Assembly: GCA_963823525.1 (NCBI GenBank) | Contig: CAWGLW010000001.1 | Coordinates: forward strand, 186,001-250,000 | Source: CAWGLW01 sp963823525 | GTDB taxonomy: Bacteria > Pseudomonadota > Gammaproteobacteria > Steroidobacterales > Steroidobacteraceae | DNA length: 64,000 nt | Direction: 5' to 3' | In this document: in pieces, positions 55,365 through 63,999 of the stretch | How positions within the stretch are numbered: position 1 is the stretch's first letter | Layout of the letters: each line of letters opens with the position of its first letter | Translations under genes and position numbers: made by a program | Notes under the pieces: model-generated | The model's input: only the letters and a program-made list of their open reading frames with translations | Told to the model about the DNA's origin: nothing | Database searches by the model: none

Positions 55365-55717
55365 TGGCGATCGATCTCTTGGATTTCCGGCTCTTCGATG
55401 GAGCCGTACTCTTCCTTGATCCGCACCACGATCCCGAGCCCGAGCGCCGTCGTGGAGATGCCGACCACGATGGCGGTCAGGATCAGCACCTGGGGCAAGG
55501 GATTCGAGTACAGCACGCCGGAGATCTGCTCGCTGAAGATCGGCGCGGTACCCCCACTGACCTTGCTCATCGTGATGTAAAGCAGGAACACCGCCGACTG
55601 GAAGATCGAGAGCCCGATCAGCTTCTTGATCAGGTTGGCCTTGGCCACCACGGCGTAGAAGCCAATCATCAGCAGCACGACGAACACCCAGTAGTGGTAG
55701 AGGCCCAGGAATTGCAT
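55361..55717 (-). CDS. mrpC: Mrp-type antiporter subunit C (NuoK-like)
   Basis: 118 residues, three helices. YHYWVFVVLLMIGFYAVVA, then KKLIGLSIFQSAVFLLYITM, then PQVLILTAIVVGISTTALGLGIVVRI. The LTAIVVG.A..A..L helix is the NuoK/MrpC signature. Overlaps the start of mrpD and abuts the A/B-like gene. Inner-membrane component of the complex. Confidence 0.92.
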   Translation of the reverse strand: MQFLGLYHYWVFVVLLMIGFYAVVAKANLIKKLIGLSIFQSAVFLLYITMSKVSGGTAPIFSEQISGVLYSNPLPQVLILTAIVVGISTTALGLGIVVRIKEEYGSIEEPEIQEIDRQ

Positions 55718-56706
55718 CAGACGCGATCCCTCGCCGCGAAGGCGTGGAAGATGCTGAGCAGCACGCCGGTGACCGTCATGCCGACACCGGCCTCGATCAG
55801 GATGATGCCCAGCTGCTGGCCGGTGACCGGATCGGCGGCCAGCGCGGAATAGTCGAGAAAATCGCCGCCCAGCAGGATGCCCAGGACGCCGACACTGCCG
55901 TAGAGCAGGGCGCCACCCACCATCAAGGCGTTCAGTGCGCGCTGCGGCAGAACCTCGAGACCACGTTGCTCGCCCTCGACGAGTGCATAGAGTATGAAGG
56001 CCGCGGCGATCAGCGCGCCGGCCTGGAAGCCACCGCCCGGGCCGTACTCGCCGTGGAACTGCACGTACAGGCCGAACAACAGGATGAAGGGCGCCAGCAG
56101 GCGGCTCACCACCAGCGGGATCACGTGGCTTCTCAGGCCCGTGGACGGCTCTGGTGCCGGATCCCAGGCTTGCCCGTCAGCGGGCCGGCGCCGGCCGGAG
56201 AGCAGGAAGAGCACGCCGATGCCGGCGGTGAACACCACGAATACCTCGCCCAGCGTGTCGTAGCCCCGGTAACTTCCGAGCACGGCGGTCACGACGTTCG
56301 GGATCCCGATGTGCTCCGGCGTTTTCTCCAGATACCACGGCGCGACGTGCTGGTGCACCGGGGCGCCCGGGTCGCCGAAGGCGGGCTTGTCGAAGGTCGC
56401 GTAGAGCACCACCAGGGTCGCGCCGGTCACGACCGCCAGCGACAGCCAGCGGTGTGGCGTCGGCACGCGTTCGGACTCCGAGGTCAGCGCCAGGGCGCCG
56501 AGGAAGAGCACGGTGGAAATGCCGGCGCCGACCGCTGCCTCGGTCAAGGCCACGTCAGCCGCGTCGAGGACGAAAAAATTGGCGGCGATCAGCAGGCTGA
56601 AGATGCCCAGCAGCATCACCGCCACGAACAGGTTCCTGGTCCGGACGATGGCGACGGCCGTGATCACCAGCAGGGTCAGCAGCCACACACCGAACAGGAT
56701 GGTCAC
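55717..56706 (-). CDS. MrpA C-terminal domain / MrpB fusion-type subunit
   Basis: 329 residues. The first part (LLGIFSLLIAANFFVLDAADVALTEAAVGAGIS) is the DUF4040 tail otherwise found at the C-terminus of MrpA. A loop (about 95-150) and RGYDTLGEVFVVFTAGIGVLFLL match the MbhE/MrpA end. The last ~140 residues (LLAPFILLFGLYVQFHGEYGPGGGFQAGALIAAAFILYAL) are MrpB. This gives the A-tail and B as one polypeptide without the large N-terminal NuoL-like part of MrpA, whose role is presumably taken by one of the D-like subunits. Confidence 0.87.
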   Translation of the reverse strand: MTILFGVWLLTLLVITAVAIVRTRNLFVAVMLLGIFSLLIAANFFVLDAADVALTEAAVGAGISTVLFLGALALTSESERVPTPHRWLSLAVVTGATLVVLYATFDKPAFGDPGAPVHQHVAPWYLEKTPEHIGIPNVVTAVLGSYRGYDTLGEVFVVFTAGIGVLFLLSGRRRPADGQAWDPAPEPSTGLRSHVIPLVVSRLLAPFILLFGLYVQFHGEYGPGGGFQAGALIAAAFILYALVEGEQRGLEVLPQRALNALMVGGALLYGSVGVLGILLGGDFLDYSALAADPVTGQQLGIILIEAGVGMTVTGVLLSIFHAFAARDRV

Positions 56707-57032
56707 GGCGCGTCTTCCAGGTCGGCTGCGCTGCCCGCGCTCGGCTTGATCCCGGCCAGCAGCGCCGCGTTGGCCAGCGCATACGAGGCGGTCGGGCTGG
56801 TGATCAGCAGGAACAGCAGGATGGCGGCCAGCTTCACGGTGACGAGCGACAAGCCCGCCTGGATCATCACGCCTGCGATCACCAGCACCGCGCCCATCGT
56901 GTCGGTGACGCTGGCGGCATGCATGCGCGTGTAGAGGTTTGGCATGCGCAGCGCGCCGATGCCGCCCACCAACACGAAGAAGCCGCCGGCGGTCAGCAGC
57001 AGCCAGCTCAGGATGTCCAGCGCCAGCTTCAT
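56703..57032 (-). CDS. mrpG: Mrp-type antiporter subunit G
   Basis: 109 residues, three helices. ILSWLLLTAGGFFVLVGGIGALRMPNLYTRMHAASVTDTMG is the conserved MrpG/MnhG text (R-M-P-D/N-x-Y-x-R-x-H). Overlaps mrpF upstream and the A/B-like gene downstream by four bases each. Confidence 0.93.
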   Translation of the reverse strand: MKLALDILSWLLLTAGGFFVLVGGIGALRMPNLYTRMHAASVTDTMGAVLVIAGVMIQAGLSLVTVKLAAILLFLLITSPTASYALANAALLAGIKPSAGSAADLEDAP

Positions 57033-57319
57033 CGGGCCGGATCCTCCGATTCCCGTTCCCGTTCCCGGTGCCGTGCGCGCGATCGGAAGAACTCCAGCAC
57101 CGCCAGCACGCCGATGAAGTTGATCAGCGCGTAGGCGAGGGCGAGGTCGAGGAAGTCGGGACGTCCGTACAGGAAGGCGATCACCGAGAGGAGCAGCACG
57201 GTCTTCGTGCCGAACATGTTGACGGACAGCACGCGATCGTAGACGGTCGGGCCCATCAACGCCCGTGCCAGCGCGAGCGCCATCGTCACGACCAGGGCCA
57301 GCGCAACGGCAAAGTACAT
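57029..57319 (-). CDS. mrpF: Mrp-type antiporter subunit F
   Basis: 96 residues, three helices. LARALMGPTVYDRVLSVNMFGTKTVLLL contains the family's G-P-x-x-x-D-R-x-x-x-x-N motif, and YALINFIGVLAVLEFFR ends the last helix. A basic/acidic tail (RARHRERERESEDP) extends beyond the usual end. One base separates it from mrpE and it overlaps mrpG by four. Confidence 0.93.
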   Translation of the reverse strand: MYFAVALALVVTMALALARALMGPTVYDRVLSVNMFGTKTVLLLSVIAFLYGRPDFLDLALAYALINFIGVLAVLEFFRSRARHRERERESEDPAR

Positions 57320-57320
57320 T

Positions 57321-57839
57321 TCAGTCCTCCCTCAACGCCGCCACGCGACGGTCCATCTCGCCGGCCAGAATGTCGCGCGCGCCCGCTTCCGTCAGCGCAT
57401 GGACCGTAAAGCGCCCGTCCACGATCTGGATCGTCAGCGTGCCCGGCGTCAGCGTAATGGAGTTGCCCAGCAGCGCCTGGTCGGTTGCCGTCTTGCAGCT
57501 GGTTTCGAACTCGGCGACCGTCGGGCTGATCGGCAATTTCGGACTCAACACGATCCGGGTCACGTCGAGGCTCGACCGCAGCACCTCGCGTGCCAGCCAG
57601 CCCGAGTAGCGCAGCAGGCGCAGCAGGAACCGCACGTCCAGGAAGTGGGTGTCCTTCAGGCGCATCCGGTAGTCCAGGTAGACCACGAGTATGCTGGAGA
57701 AAACGCCGAGAGCCAGCAGCAAGGGCTTCAGGTAACCCGACCACAGGACCCAGGCCAGCATCAGCACAGCGGCGAGGATCGCGTGCCGTTTCCAGTGAAC
57801 GGCGTCGGCGGCTCGCGTCGCGTTACGGTTGTTGTTCAT
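57321..57839 (-). CDS. mrpE: Mrp-type antiporter subunit E
   Basis: First gene of the operon, 172 residues. Two N-terminal helices (HAILAAVLMLAWVLWSGYL, PLLLALGVFSSILVVYL) are followed by LLRLLRYSGWLAREVLRSSLDVTRIVLSP and the soluble beta domain ending NSITLTPGTLTIQI, the MrpE hallmark. An N-terminal extension of ~15 polar residues precedes the first helix. No promoter was identifiable by eye upstream of 57839. Confidence 0.92.
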   Translation of the reverse strand: MNNNRNATRAADAVHWKRHAILAAVLMLAWVLWSGYLKPLLLALGVFSSILVVYLDYRMRLKDTHFLDVRFLLRLLRYSGWLAREVLRSSLDVTRIVLSPKLPISPTVAEFETSCKTATDQALLGNSITLTPGTLTIQIVDGRFTVHALTEAGARDILAGEMDRRVAALRED

Positions 57840-57863
57840 GACGACGGGACCATTCCCTTCTGA

Positions 57864-58319
57864 TCATTCGCAGGGGTAATTCAGTCGAAGTATCGCGTAG
57901 ACGAATTCGCGCGCCAGGGGGTGGGCCGAGATCAGCTTCAGGTCCCCGGAGCCCTCGACCACGTGTTCCACTACTTCCTGCAGCGGTACCGGATCGCCGA
58001 GGCAGTATCCGGCGTAGGAAGTCGCGCCGTAGCGTTCGAGGCGGCTGCCCAGGCGCGTGCGCAAGGCGCGATCGGTGAAGGTCTCCTCCTTCTCGTATTC
58101 GCCGGCCACGCTGTTCAGGACCCGATCGTCCGTGACCACCGCGCCGTCGATGAAGCCCTGGACGTAGCGTATGCAGAAGGTCCGGTCCTCCGCCGCGGTC
58201 TCATCGCGGTACTTGTCACAGTGCGACACGAGTTCCTCCGTCGTCAGGGCTTCGACTGCCCAGGTGGAGGGTGCCAGCAACAGTGCGCCAATGGCCGCCG
58301 TGCAGAGTCTCTTCCTCAT
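57864..58319 (-). CDS. Exported Rap1a/Tai-like domain protein
   Basis: Signal peptide (RLCTAAIGALLLAPSTWA) then a helical domain with four Cys: LVSHCDKYRD, RTFCIRYVQGFIDGAV, YAGYCLGDPVPLQEV and the terminal NYPCE. This C..C..C..C plus Y-V-x-G-x-x-D/E pattern matches the Rap1a/Tai immunity-type domain, also found in orphan periplasmic proteins. Start ATG at 58319, with GGAGAACGTG upstream. No T6SS effector lies beside it, so an immunity role is not supported here. Same strand as the Mrp operon and just upstream of it; co-transcription is possible. Confidence 0.75.
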   Translation of the reverse strand: MRKRLCTAAIGALLLAPSTWAVEALTTEELVSHCDKYRDETAAEDRTFCIRYVQGFIDGAVVTDDRVLNSVAGEYEKEETFTDRALRTRLGSRLERYGATSYAGYCLGDPVPLQEVVEHVVEGSGDLKLISAHPLAREFVYAILRLNYPCE

Positions 58320-58592
58320 TTCACGTTCTCCTTCAACCCAATCTTGCGGCGGGTCCTCGATGATCCGCCTGCCTTCACTCGAGCCGGGCGCTGCCGGCCC
58401 GTTGATTGTGACCGACGGCCACCCATCTGAAGTAGCCGTGGGGTCCAGTATCTGCCGGAATTGTAAGCGGCCTCGCGGCACTATTGCGGGCCAGCATGCC
58501 ACAGGTGTATAGCTGAACCGGCATGGAGCGTCTGCGTTGCGAAACTGCAGGGCTGTCGCAAACGGAAGAAAAACACTTCGGGAGAACCAGAA

Positions 58593-59546
58593 ATGAAAGG
58601 AATTCCGGGCAAATTGTCGAGGCCGTCCGCGTTAGTGACGGTTGCCTGCCTGTCGGCTTTCGCTGTTCCGGCAGATGCGCTCGACATAGCGCTTACGAAT
58701 GATGACGGGTGGAACGCACCGGGCATCCAGGCACTCAAGGACGCCTTGAAAGACGCGGGTCACACCGTCACGCTGGCCGGGCCGCTCACCAACCAGAGCG
58801 GCAGCTCGGCCGCAGTGGACCTGGTGGCACTGCGAGTGACCAAGCAGGCGGATGATGAATACTCGGTAGCGCTTGTTGACGGCGTAACCAGTGCGAAGCC
58901 TGCAACGAGCGGTCTGATCGCGGTCGGAATTGTGCAGGAGAAGGGACGTCTTCCGGATCTGCTGGTATCCGGTATCAATGCCGGTAATAACCTCGGGGCG
59001 CTCACGCAGGTATCGGGTACGGTCGGGGCTGCCATTGGTGCGGTTGCGGCGAGTTTCAACGGCGCTGTTCCGGCCATTGCCATCAGCACCGACGAGCCGG
59101 ATTGCGACGCGGCCTGCCAGGAGCATCACTATTCCGTGGTCGCCCAGTTCATCGTCAAGTTCATCGCGCATCTCGAGACGAAGCCGGGATTCCTGGCGAG
59201 TGAGGATCGGCTGTTGCCCGACGGCATCGGCCTCAACATCAACTATCCGGCGTCGGATTCGATCATGGGGGTGAAGGTCGCTGTGCAAGGTCAGACCGCT
59301 CAACTCGATGGTCTGCAGATCGTCGGCAATTTCCGGTGTCTTACGGGGGCATGCAGTACGCTCGCCAATTCCGGGGACTCGAGGATTGGGGGTCTGCAGG
59401 TCGTGCCCGATGCGACCCCTGACATCAAGAATGCGGATACGAGTTACTTCACCGACGGATATGTCACCATCGTTCCGATAACCCCGGACTACACCGCGGG
59501 GAGCGAGCTCAAGTACAAGTCGGTGCTGACGGGCTTCAGGCCGTAG
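58593..59546 (+). CDS. Exported SurE-family 5'/3'-nucleotidase-like phosphatase
   Basis: SurE fold with its metal site LTNDDGWNAPGI (the D-D pair) and the conserved Asn-containing VSGINAGNNLGALTQVSGTVGAA. Unlike housekeeping SurE, it has a signal peptide (SALVTVACLSAFAVPADA) and about 60 extra residues, with two possible disulphides (DCDAAC, FRCLTGACSTL). It would act on nucleotides or other phosphate esters in the periplasm. Not beside pcm/rpoS as housekeeping surE is. Followed by a strong terminator. Confidence 0.87.
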   Translation: MKGIPGKLSRPSALVTVACLSAFAVPADALDIALTNDDGWNAPGIQALKDALKDAGHTVTLAGPLTNQSGSSAAVDLVALRVTKQADDEYSVALVDGVTSAKPATSGLIAVGIVQEKGRLPDLLVSGINAGNNLGALTQVSGTVGAAIGAVAASFNGAVPAIAISTDEPDCDAACQEHHYSVVAQFIVKFIAHLETKPGFLASEDRLLPDGIGLNINYPASDSIMGVKVAVQGQTAQLDGLQIVGNFRCLTGACSTLANSGDSRIGGLQVVPDATPDIKNADTSYFTDGYVTIVPITPDYTAGSELKYKSVLTGFRP

Positions 59547-59573
59547 CGTCCCAGGCTGAGGCCTAGGCTCGAT

Positions 59574-59612
59574 GGGAATCCCCGCCGAGGCGGAGATTCC
59601 CGTCCTATTTTT
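59574..59612 (+). terminator. Rho-independent terminator after the SurE-like gene
   Basis: Arms 59574-59586 and 59589-59601 pair with one mismatch, followed by GTCCTATTTTT. It begins 28 bases beyond the SurE stop. Confidence 0.8.
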
Positions 59613-59671
59613 CCAGGGCTTCCTGAGCTCGGGAGCGGATACGTCTCCTTGGCCGAGGCCGCCCGTTCTCC

Positions 59672-60700
59672 TTATTGGCTTACGTCGGCACAGATGACGT
59701 ATAGCTCCCGACTGATCGGCGAACCGATCGCCACGTTGGACATCGCAAACTCGAAGCCGACGGGCTTTCCGTTCGCATCGAGGACGGGGCCCGCCACGGA
59801 AATGAACGGTCCGTTCGCGCCACTGCTACCGACCGGAGTCCGTGGCGACGTAAAAAAAGAGGCGAGCAGATGCTCGCCTCGTGAGTAAGCGCCGATCGGC
59901 TGCGCCCTCCCCGGCTCCGAAGCCGTGGCATTCCACAGCACGACCTCGCCGGGCTTGTTGCTGCTTACGGTCTGGATCGGCACACGCTTGCCGTCAAAGC
60001 TCGACGCATAGCTGTCCAGGTTCGCCCCAAACAAGGCCTTGAGATCGGTGAGCGGACCTTCGTCCACCCAGGCCACGGGATTCCCCCGATCCGGCCAGGC
60101 CCAGCACCACCCTGTCGTTGCCAGAGATCGCATGGGCGCGCACGTACTGGGCCTTCTTCCAGTCGCGGTCCGAGGTATCGAGCTCGCGCATCCCGCACTT
60201 GGGCGTGCAGATGAACGGCAGGATCTCGCCCTTGAACGACGACTGGCATGTACCGTTGCCGTCGACGTCCACGCAGGCAGTGCCGACCGCGGTGTTACCG
60301 CTGTCATCGACGGCCCAGCCGTAGCTGCTCGTCGTGCCGCTGCTGGTGCCACCGCAGGTGTCGCCGTTCAGGTCGCCCAGTGATACCACGCCGGTCGGGC
60401 TCCATAGCGTCGCCTCGGAGATGCCGTTGCCGTCCAGGTCCGCGGCCACCAGGACCTGCTGGCCGTTGCGCGTCATGCTGGTGTTGGTGGCCTTGAAGGT
60501 CTCAGGCAGAACGAGGAAACCCTTATTCCGGTCCCACATGAACACGGTCCGCCCCGCCTCGCCTTCCGACCTCCGGCCGTCCTTCGAGAGATCGGTGAGG
60601 AAGGCCGCCACGATCGGCGTGAAGTCGACACCCTTCATGTAGCCGCTGAAATACAGGTCAGCGGTCTTCGTCGTCCCGGCCTCGGCCATGATCGGTGTCA
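59672..60700 (-). pseudogene. HAF-repeat extracellular protein, truncated and frameshifted
   Basis: Minus-strand protein text typical of HAF-type extracellular repeat proteins: ATLWSPTGVVSLGDLNGD, SYGWAVDDSGNTAVGTACVD, DGNGTCQSSFKGEILPFICT. Near 60085 the frame switches at a run of five G (minus strand) from RVVLGLAGSG to NPVAWVDEGPLTDLKALFG and continues to ELYVICADVSQ. Losing one G would restore it. The 5' end stops at the IS91-like copy C at 60701, so signal peptide and N-terminus are gone. Confidence 0.65.
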
Positions 60701-61387
60701 GAGGAATGGTCATTTCAAAAGCCCGGTCTCTGCCAAGCCTCGGCGGGCAACCCCGAGTTAATGGAGTGATCGCAGGCCCCCATCGCATCCTGCGTCGGCA
60801 GCGCAGCGCGATGACGCTCCGGCCTGCCACCTGAACCTCCCCCTCCCATACAGAAACTCGGCCCGCTCTCTCATGTTCTTTGGTACGCAGACAGACCCAC
60901 CCGTCGGTTCGACCGATCAACGGCCAGTCAGAGCAATCTTCAATGCGCTTGGAACGGCCGTTCGCCCGCAGGCGGACCCCGGCTCGCATGACTCAGATCG
61001 AGTGCTTCGCTCGCCGCCACTGGCCCAGACTCCGGCATGTAGCGAGAATCCTGAAGACTCGGCCACGTTCGCACGCGAGCGATCCGGGTCCGGCGGCAAG
61101 GTCTGCAGCGTGAACACCTTCTGCCCTTCCCTCGGACCCGTCGCGACCCGATACGTGATCGAGTGACCAATCAGGCTGTTGATCGGGGCTTCCGCGGTCG
61201 GGTCGAACGCCAGATACGCGTTCTCCATGTCGCGCGTTAACAGTCCGGCTCGCTCGAGCCGGCCGCACTTCGGATACGACTCGAACTCCGCCTCGACATA
61301 GCCTGCCAGCGGTCTACCCTCAGCCGCCCGCCGATCCCGAAACTTCGGATAGTACTCGGCCACGGCGTTCCCTCGATCGACAGGCAT
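60701..61387 (-). mobile_element. Non-autonomous IS91-like element, copy C
   Basis: Contains the ~558-bp block of copy B plus the transposase N-terminus. The minus strand from ATG 61387 reads AEYYPKFRDRRAAEGRPLAG and FESYPKCGRLE (typical IS91 start), jumps to LLTRDMENAYLAFDP and GHSITYRVATGPREGQKVF, then at SGFSLHAGVWA jumps to the end region. Two internal deletions leave a 156-codon open frame without the catalytic tyrosines, so it would need a transposase in trans. Confidence 0.78.
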
Positions 61388-61431
61388 CTGCTACGCTCCG
61401 GAATCCTGCGCTTACCTATTGATACCGACTC

Positions 61432-62268
61432 TTGACCGACCGGAAAGAACACCAGACATCCCTGGTTGGCAGACTGCTGGACAGCCTGCTGCATCGTCGA
61501 ATCGGATTCTTCGTTGCTGAGCTGGTGTTGGTGGCCGCCGGGGTTCTCATCGCGCTCGCGGTCGACGGATGGATCAGCGATGCCCATGATCGAAAGACGG
61601 AAGCTGTCTACCTGGAACTCCTGGCTCGAGATATCGAAGGAATCCGGCACCAGGCTGACCTTCAGGTCGAGTTCGAAAAAGAAAAGATTGACACAGCGGC
61701 CAGGGCATATGCGGCTCTCACTGCACCGGATCCGGGGACAAGGCAGTCGGAACTCGGTTCGTTGTTGCCGATGCTGGTTGGCAGGCGCACCTTGAGTTTG
61801 AGCAGCGCTACGTATGACCAGATGGTCAGCAGTGGACATTTACAGCTGATAAGAGACCACGAATTGCGAAACCAGATCGTGCAATTTTTCGCGACCCTGG
61901 ATCGCAGCGAGAGGATCCTGGAGAACAATAACCGCGAACTCATCGATCGCGTATTCATTCCATTCATCATGCGTGCCGGAATTTCCGCTTTGCCGCGACG
62001 CGAATCGACGCAGGCGACAGCTGCGCTGAACCGGGCGAACGCTATCGTTTACGAAAGCCTGGGGCCATCTGCTTCGCTTCCGGAAGACCGCGTCTTGTCG
62101 GAGCCAGCAGACTCCGAGTCCTGGAATGACATACGACGTAACGTACTCTTCCGACTTCGCATCGCAGCCACCGGCCAGGCCCTGGCCGAAGCCATGCTGG
62201 TCGAGATCAACGACATTGCTGCCGAGATCACGGCTGAAAAGGGCAAAACGCGCGCAACCCTCTGGTAA
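61432..62268 (+). CDS. Short membrane-anchored protein of DUF6090-like type
   Basis: 278 residues, one N-terminal helix (FFVAELVLVAAGVLIALAVDGW) preceded by a short basic cytosolic part, then helical charged domain (YLELLARDIEGIRHQADLQV) with SATYDQMVSSGHLQLIRDHELRNQIVQFF, a pattern common in this family. Same overall plan as the gene at 49449 but full-length. TTG start at 61432, 45 bases from the IS91-like copy C. Function unknown. Confidence 0.65.
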   Translation: MTDRKEHQTSLVGRLLDSLLHRRIGFFVAELVLVAAGVLIALAVDGWISDAHDRKTEAVYLELLARDIEGIRHQADLQVEFEKEKIDTAARAYAALTAPDPGTRQSELGSLLPMLVGRRTLSLSSATYDQMVSSGHLQLIRDHELRNQIVQFFATLDRSERILENNNRELIDRVFIPFIMRAGISALPRRESTQATAALNRANAIVYESLGPSASLPEDRVLSEPADSESWNDIRRNVLFRLRIAATGQALAEAMLVEINDIAAEITAEKGKTRATLW

Positions 62269-62550
62269 CACTCTGAAAGATCGGCGCGCCCGGAGAGATG
62301 ACCGGCCTCGCGCATCGCTCGTCCGTTTGTCGGCGCACGCCGTACGCCTCGGATCGAAAACCTTGTTTAGGATCGCCTATGGTGTGGAACGGCCGTACGC
62401 AAGTCAGCTCGTCCTTGCCACAGCGGATGTTCACGCTAGCTACACACGGGAATCCGCCAACTGCCATGCCCTGTTGCGATCCAGCTCGCGACTGAAAATT
62501 CCGCGGTTATACGGCGCCTTCTGGTTGTGCTCCGGACTCAGGCGAACCGC

Positions 62551-63999
62551 TCACTGGAGCGTGGATGCCCGTTCCAGCGCCGCCAATGTAATCAGGTTCG
62601 ACCTCTCTCCCGCTACATAGCTTCTGGCCCTGTCCGCCAAGGCTACAAACCTGGGGTGGGCATGAAGGCCGGCCAGGAAAGGTGAATTGAGCAATTTCTG
62701 GAGAGACTCGCATTTCATTGCTGCGGTCCATTGCTGATTCATGATTTGCCGATACGCCGCTTCGATCTGATACAGCGCCCCGTCGTCCTCGCCGCGAAAA
62801 GCAAAGACCTCTGCTATTTGCATCACTTGATCCGCTGACGCCGGCTGGTTGGCCATTGCTTGCAATGCTTGCAGCGCCTGGCGTGAGGATTCGTCTTGCC
62901 CGTACGCGTACTGGAGCAGGGCTATCGCTTGCTGCCTGTCCGCACCGGGCGGAAGTTGACTCAGCATTTGATCCGCCTTCGCGAATTCGCCCTGAAGGAC
63001 CAGTACCTTGACAAGGCTTGCCTTCTGCCCGGGTCCCAGAGGACTGATTTTCTCCGCACTGTAAATCGCCGCCAGGGCCTCGTCGAATTCGCCGGCCTCG
63101 TACAGCATATGAGCAAGGTTGTTGAGAGAGGGCGCGTTGAGAGGCGGAGATCGCGTGGCCTCACGCTGCAACTCTATGGCCCGCTCCAGGTTTCCACTGG
63201 CTCGTTCCTGCCCCGCTATCATCCCCAGCACCAGATAGTTGTCCCTCCCGAACTCCAGAGCGCGGCTCATGAAGCGGATTGCGCCTGCCAGGTCTCCCGA
63301 GGAAGCATGCAGGCCCGCCATCCGGGCATTGGCCTCCGGATGCAACGGGTCCAGCGACAGTGCCCGGTGCAAGGCGAAGTATTGCCGCGGCAGCGTTTTT
63401 TCATACCTGTCCGGGTCTTGAAGGTGCAGAATCCGGAGAGCCGATGCCAGCCCGCTCCATGCATCGACGTCGTCAGGATCTTTTGCGACAGCTGTTTCGA
63501 ATTCCTCCACCGCCTGCTCCAGGTCACTCGCGCCGCGACGATGCAGCAACTGCTGCCCCAGCAAAAACTCCAGCGATGCCCGCGAATCGGTGCCGGCGCC
63601 GTGTGACTCCTCAGTCGGAAGCAGCCCGGTATATCCGGCAATGATCAACACCACAAACATTGAGAGCGCAGCGGCAGGAATGACCCGCCGACTCCTGGGA
63701 CTGCTCACCCAGGCGCGAACAGCGGCTTTCACCCGTGGTTCGCGCAGGGAAGTCTTGACCCGGTAGTGTCCGGTAGGGATGCGAAAACGAACAGGATCGT
63801 CTCGGCCCTGATTCTTGTAGTAATCAGCCAGGAACAGCCTGAGACGCCTCGCCGAGACGCGGACGATCGTATCGGACTGGGGGTCAAAAGCCTCGCCGCG
63901 GCCAAAGACCTCCACTGCGATCGCAAATTCCAGCAGATTACGGACATTCCCGTTGGCGGAATTCTTCACCAGGTAGCTCAGCAGCTGGCACAAGCGGGG
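62551..63999 (-). CDS. Winged-helix, membrane-anchored TPR protein (5' end outside window)
   Basis: Fourth architecture in the TPR group. Starts in the middle of a winged-helix-like domain (LLSYLVKNSANGN, AIAVEVFGRGEAFDPQSDTIVRVSARRLR, FRIPTGHYRV) of the type found at the start of TPR- and cyclase-linked regulators. One membrane helix follows (IPAAALSMFVVLIIAGYTGLL), then TPRs from about residue 140 to 400 (AVEEFETAVAKDPDDVDAWSG, ANARMAGLHASSGDLAGAI). The frame is open to the window edge, so the TTG at 63993 is probably an internal Leu. No FlgO domain. Likely a membrane-bound DNA-binding regulator. Confidence 0.78.
   Translation of the reverse strand, partial: PRLCQLLSYLVKNSANGNVRNLLEFAIAVEVFGRGEAFDPQSDTIVRVSARRLRLFLADYYKNQGRDDPVRFRIPTGHYRVKTSLREPRVKAAVRAWVSSPRSRRVIPAAALSMFVVLIIAGYTGLLPTEESHGAGTDSRASLEFLLGQQLLHRRGASDLEQAVEEFETAVAKDPDDVDAWSGLASALRILHLQDPDRYEKTLPRQYFALHRALSLDPLHPEANARMAGLHASSGDLAGAIRFMSRALEFGRDNYLVLGMIAGQERASGNLERAIELQREATRSPPLNAPSLNNLAHMLYEAGEFDEALAAIYSAEKISPLGPGQKASLVKVLVLQGEFAKADQMLSQLPPGADRQQAIALLQYAYGQDESSRQALQALQAMANQPASADQVMQIAEVFAFRGEDDGALYQIEAAYRQIMNQQWTAAMKCESLQKLLNSPFLAGLHAHPRFVALADRARSYVAGERSNLITLAALERASTLQ

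Noticed and set aside
57864..58319. Type VI secretion immunity protein
   Set aside because: The Rap1a/Tai-like domain suggests it, but no effector or T6SS gene lies nearby, and the domain also occurs in unrelated exported proteins.
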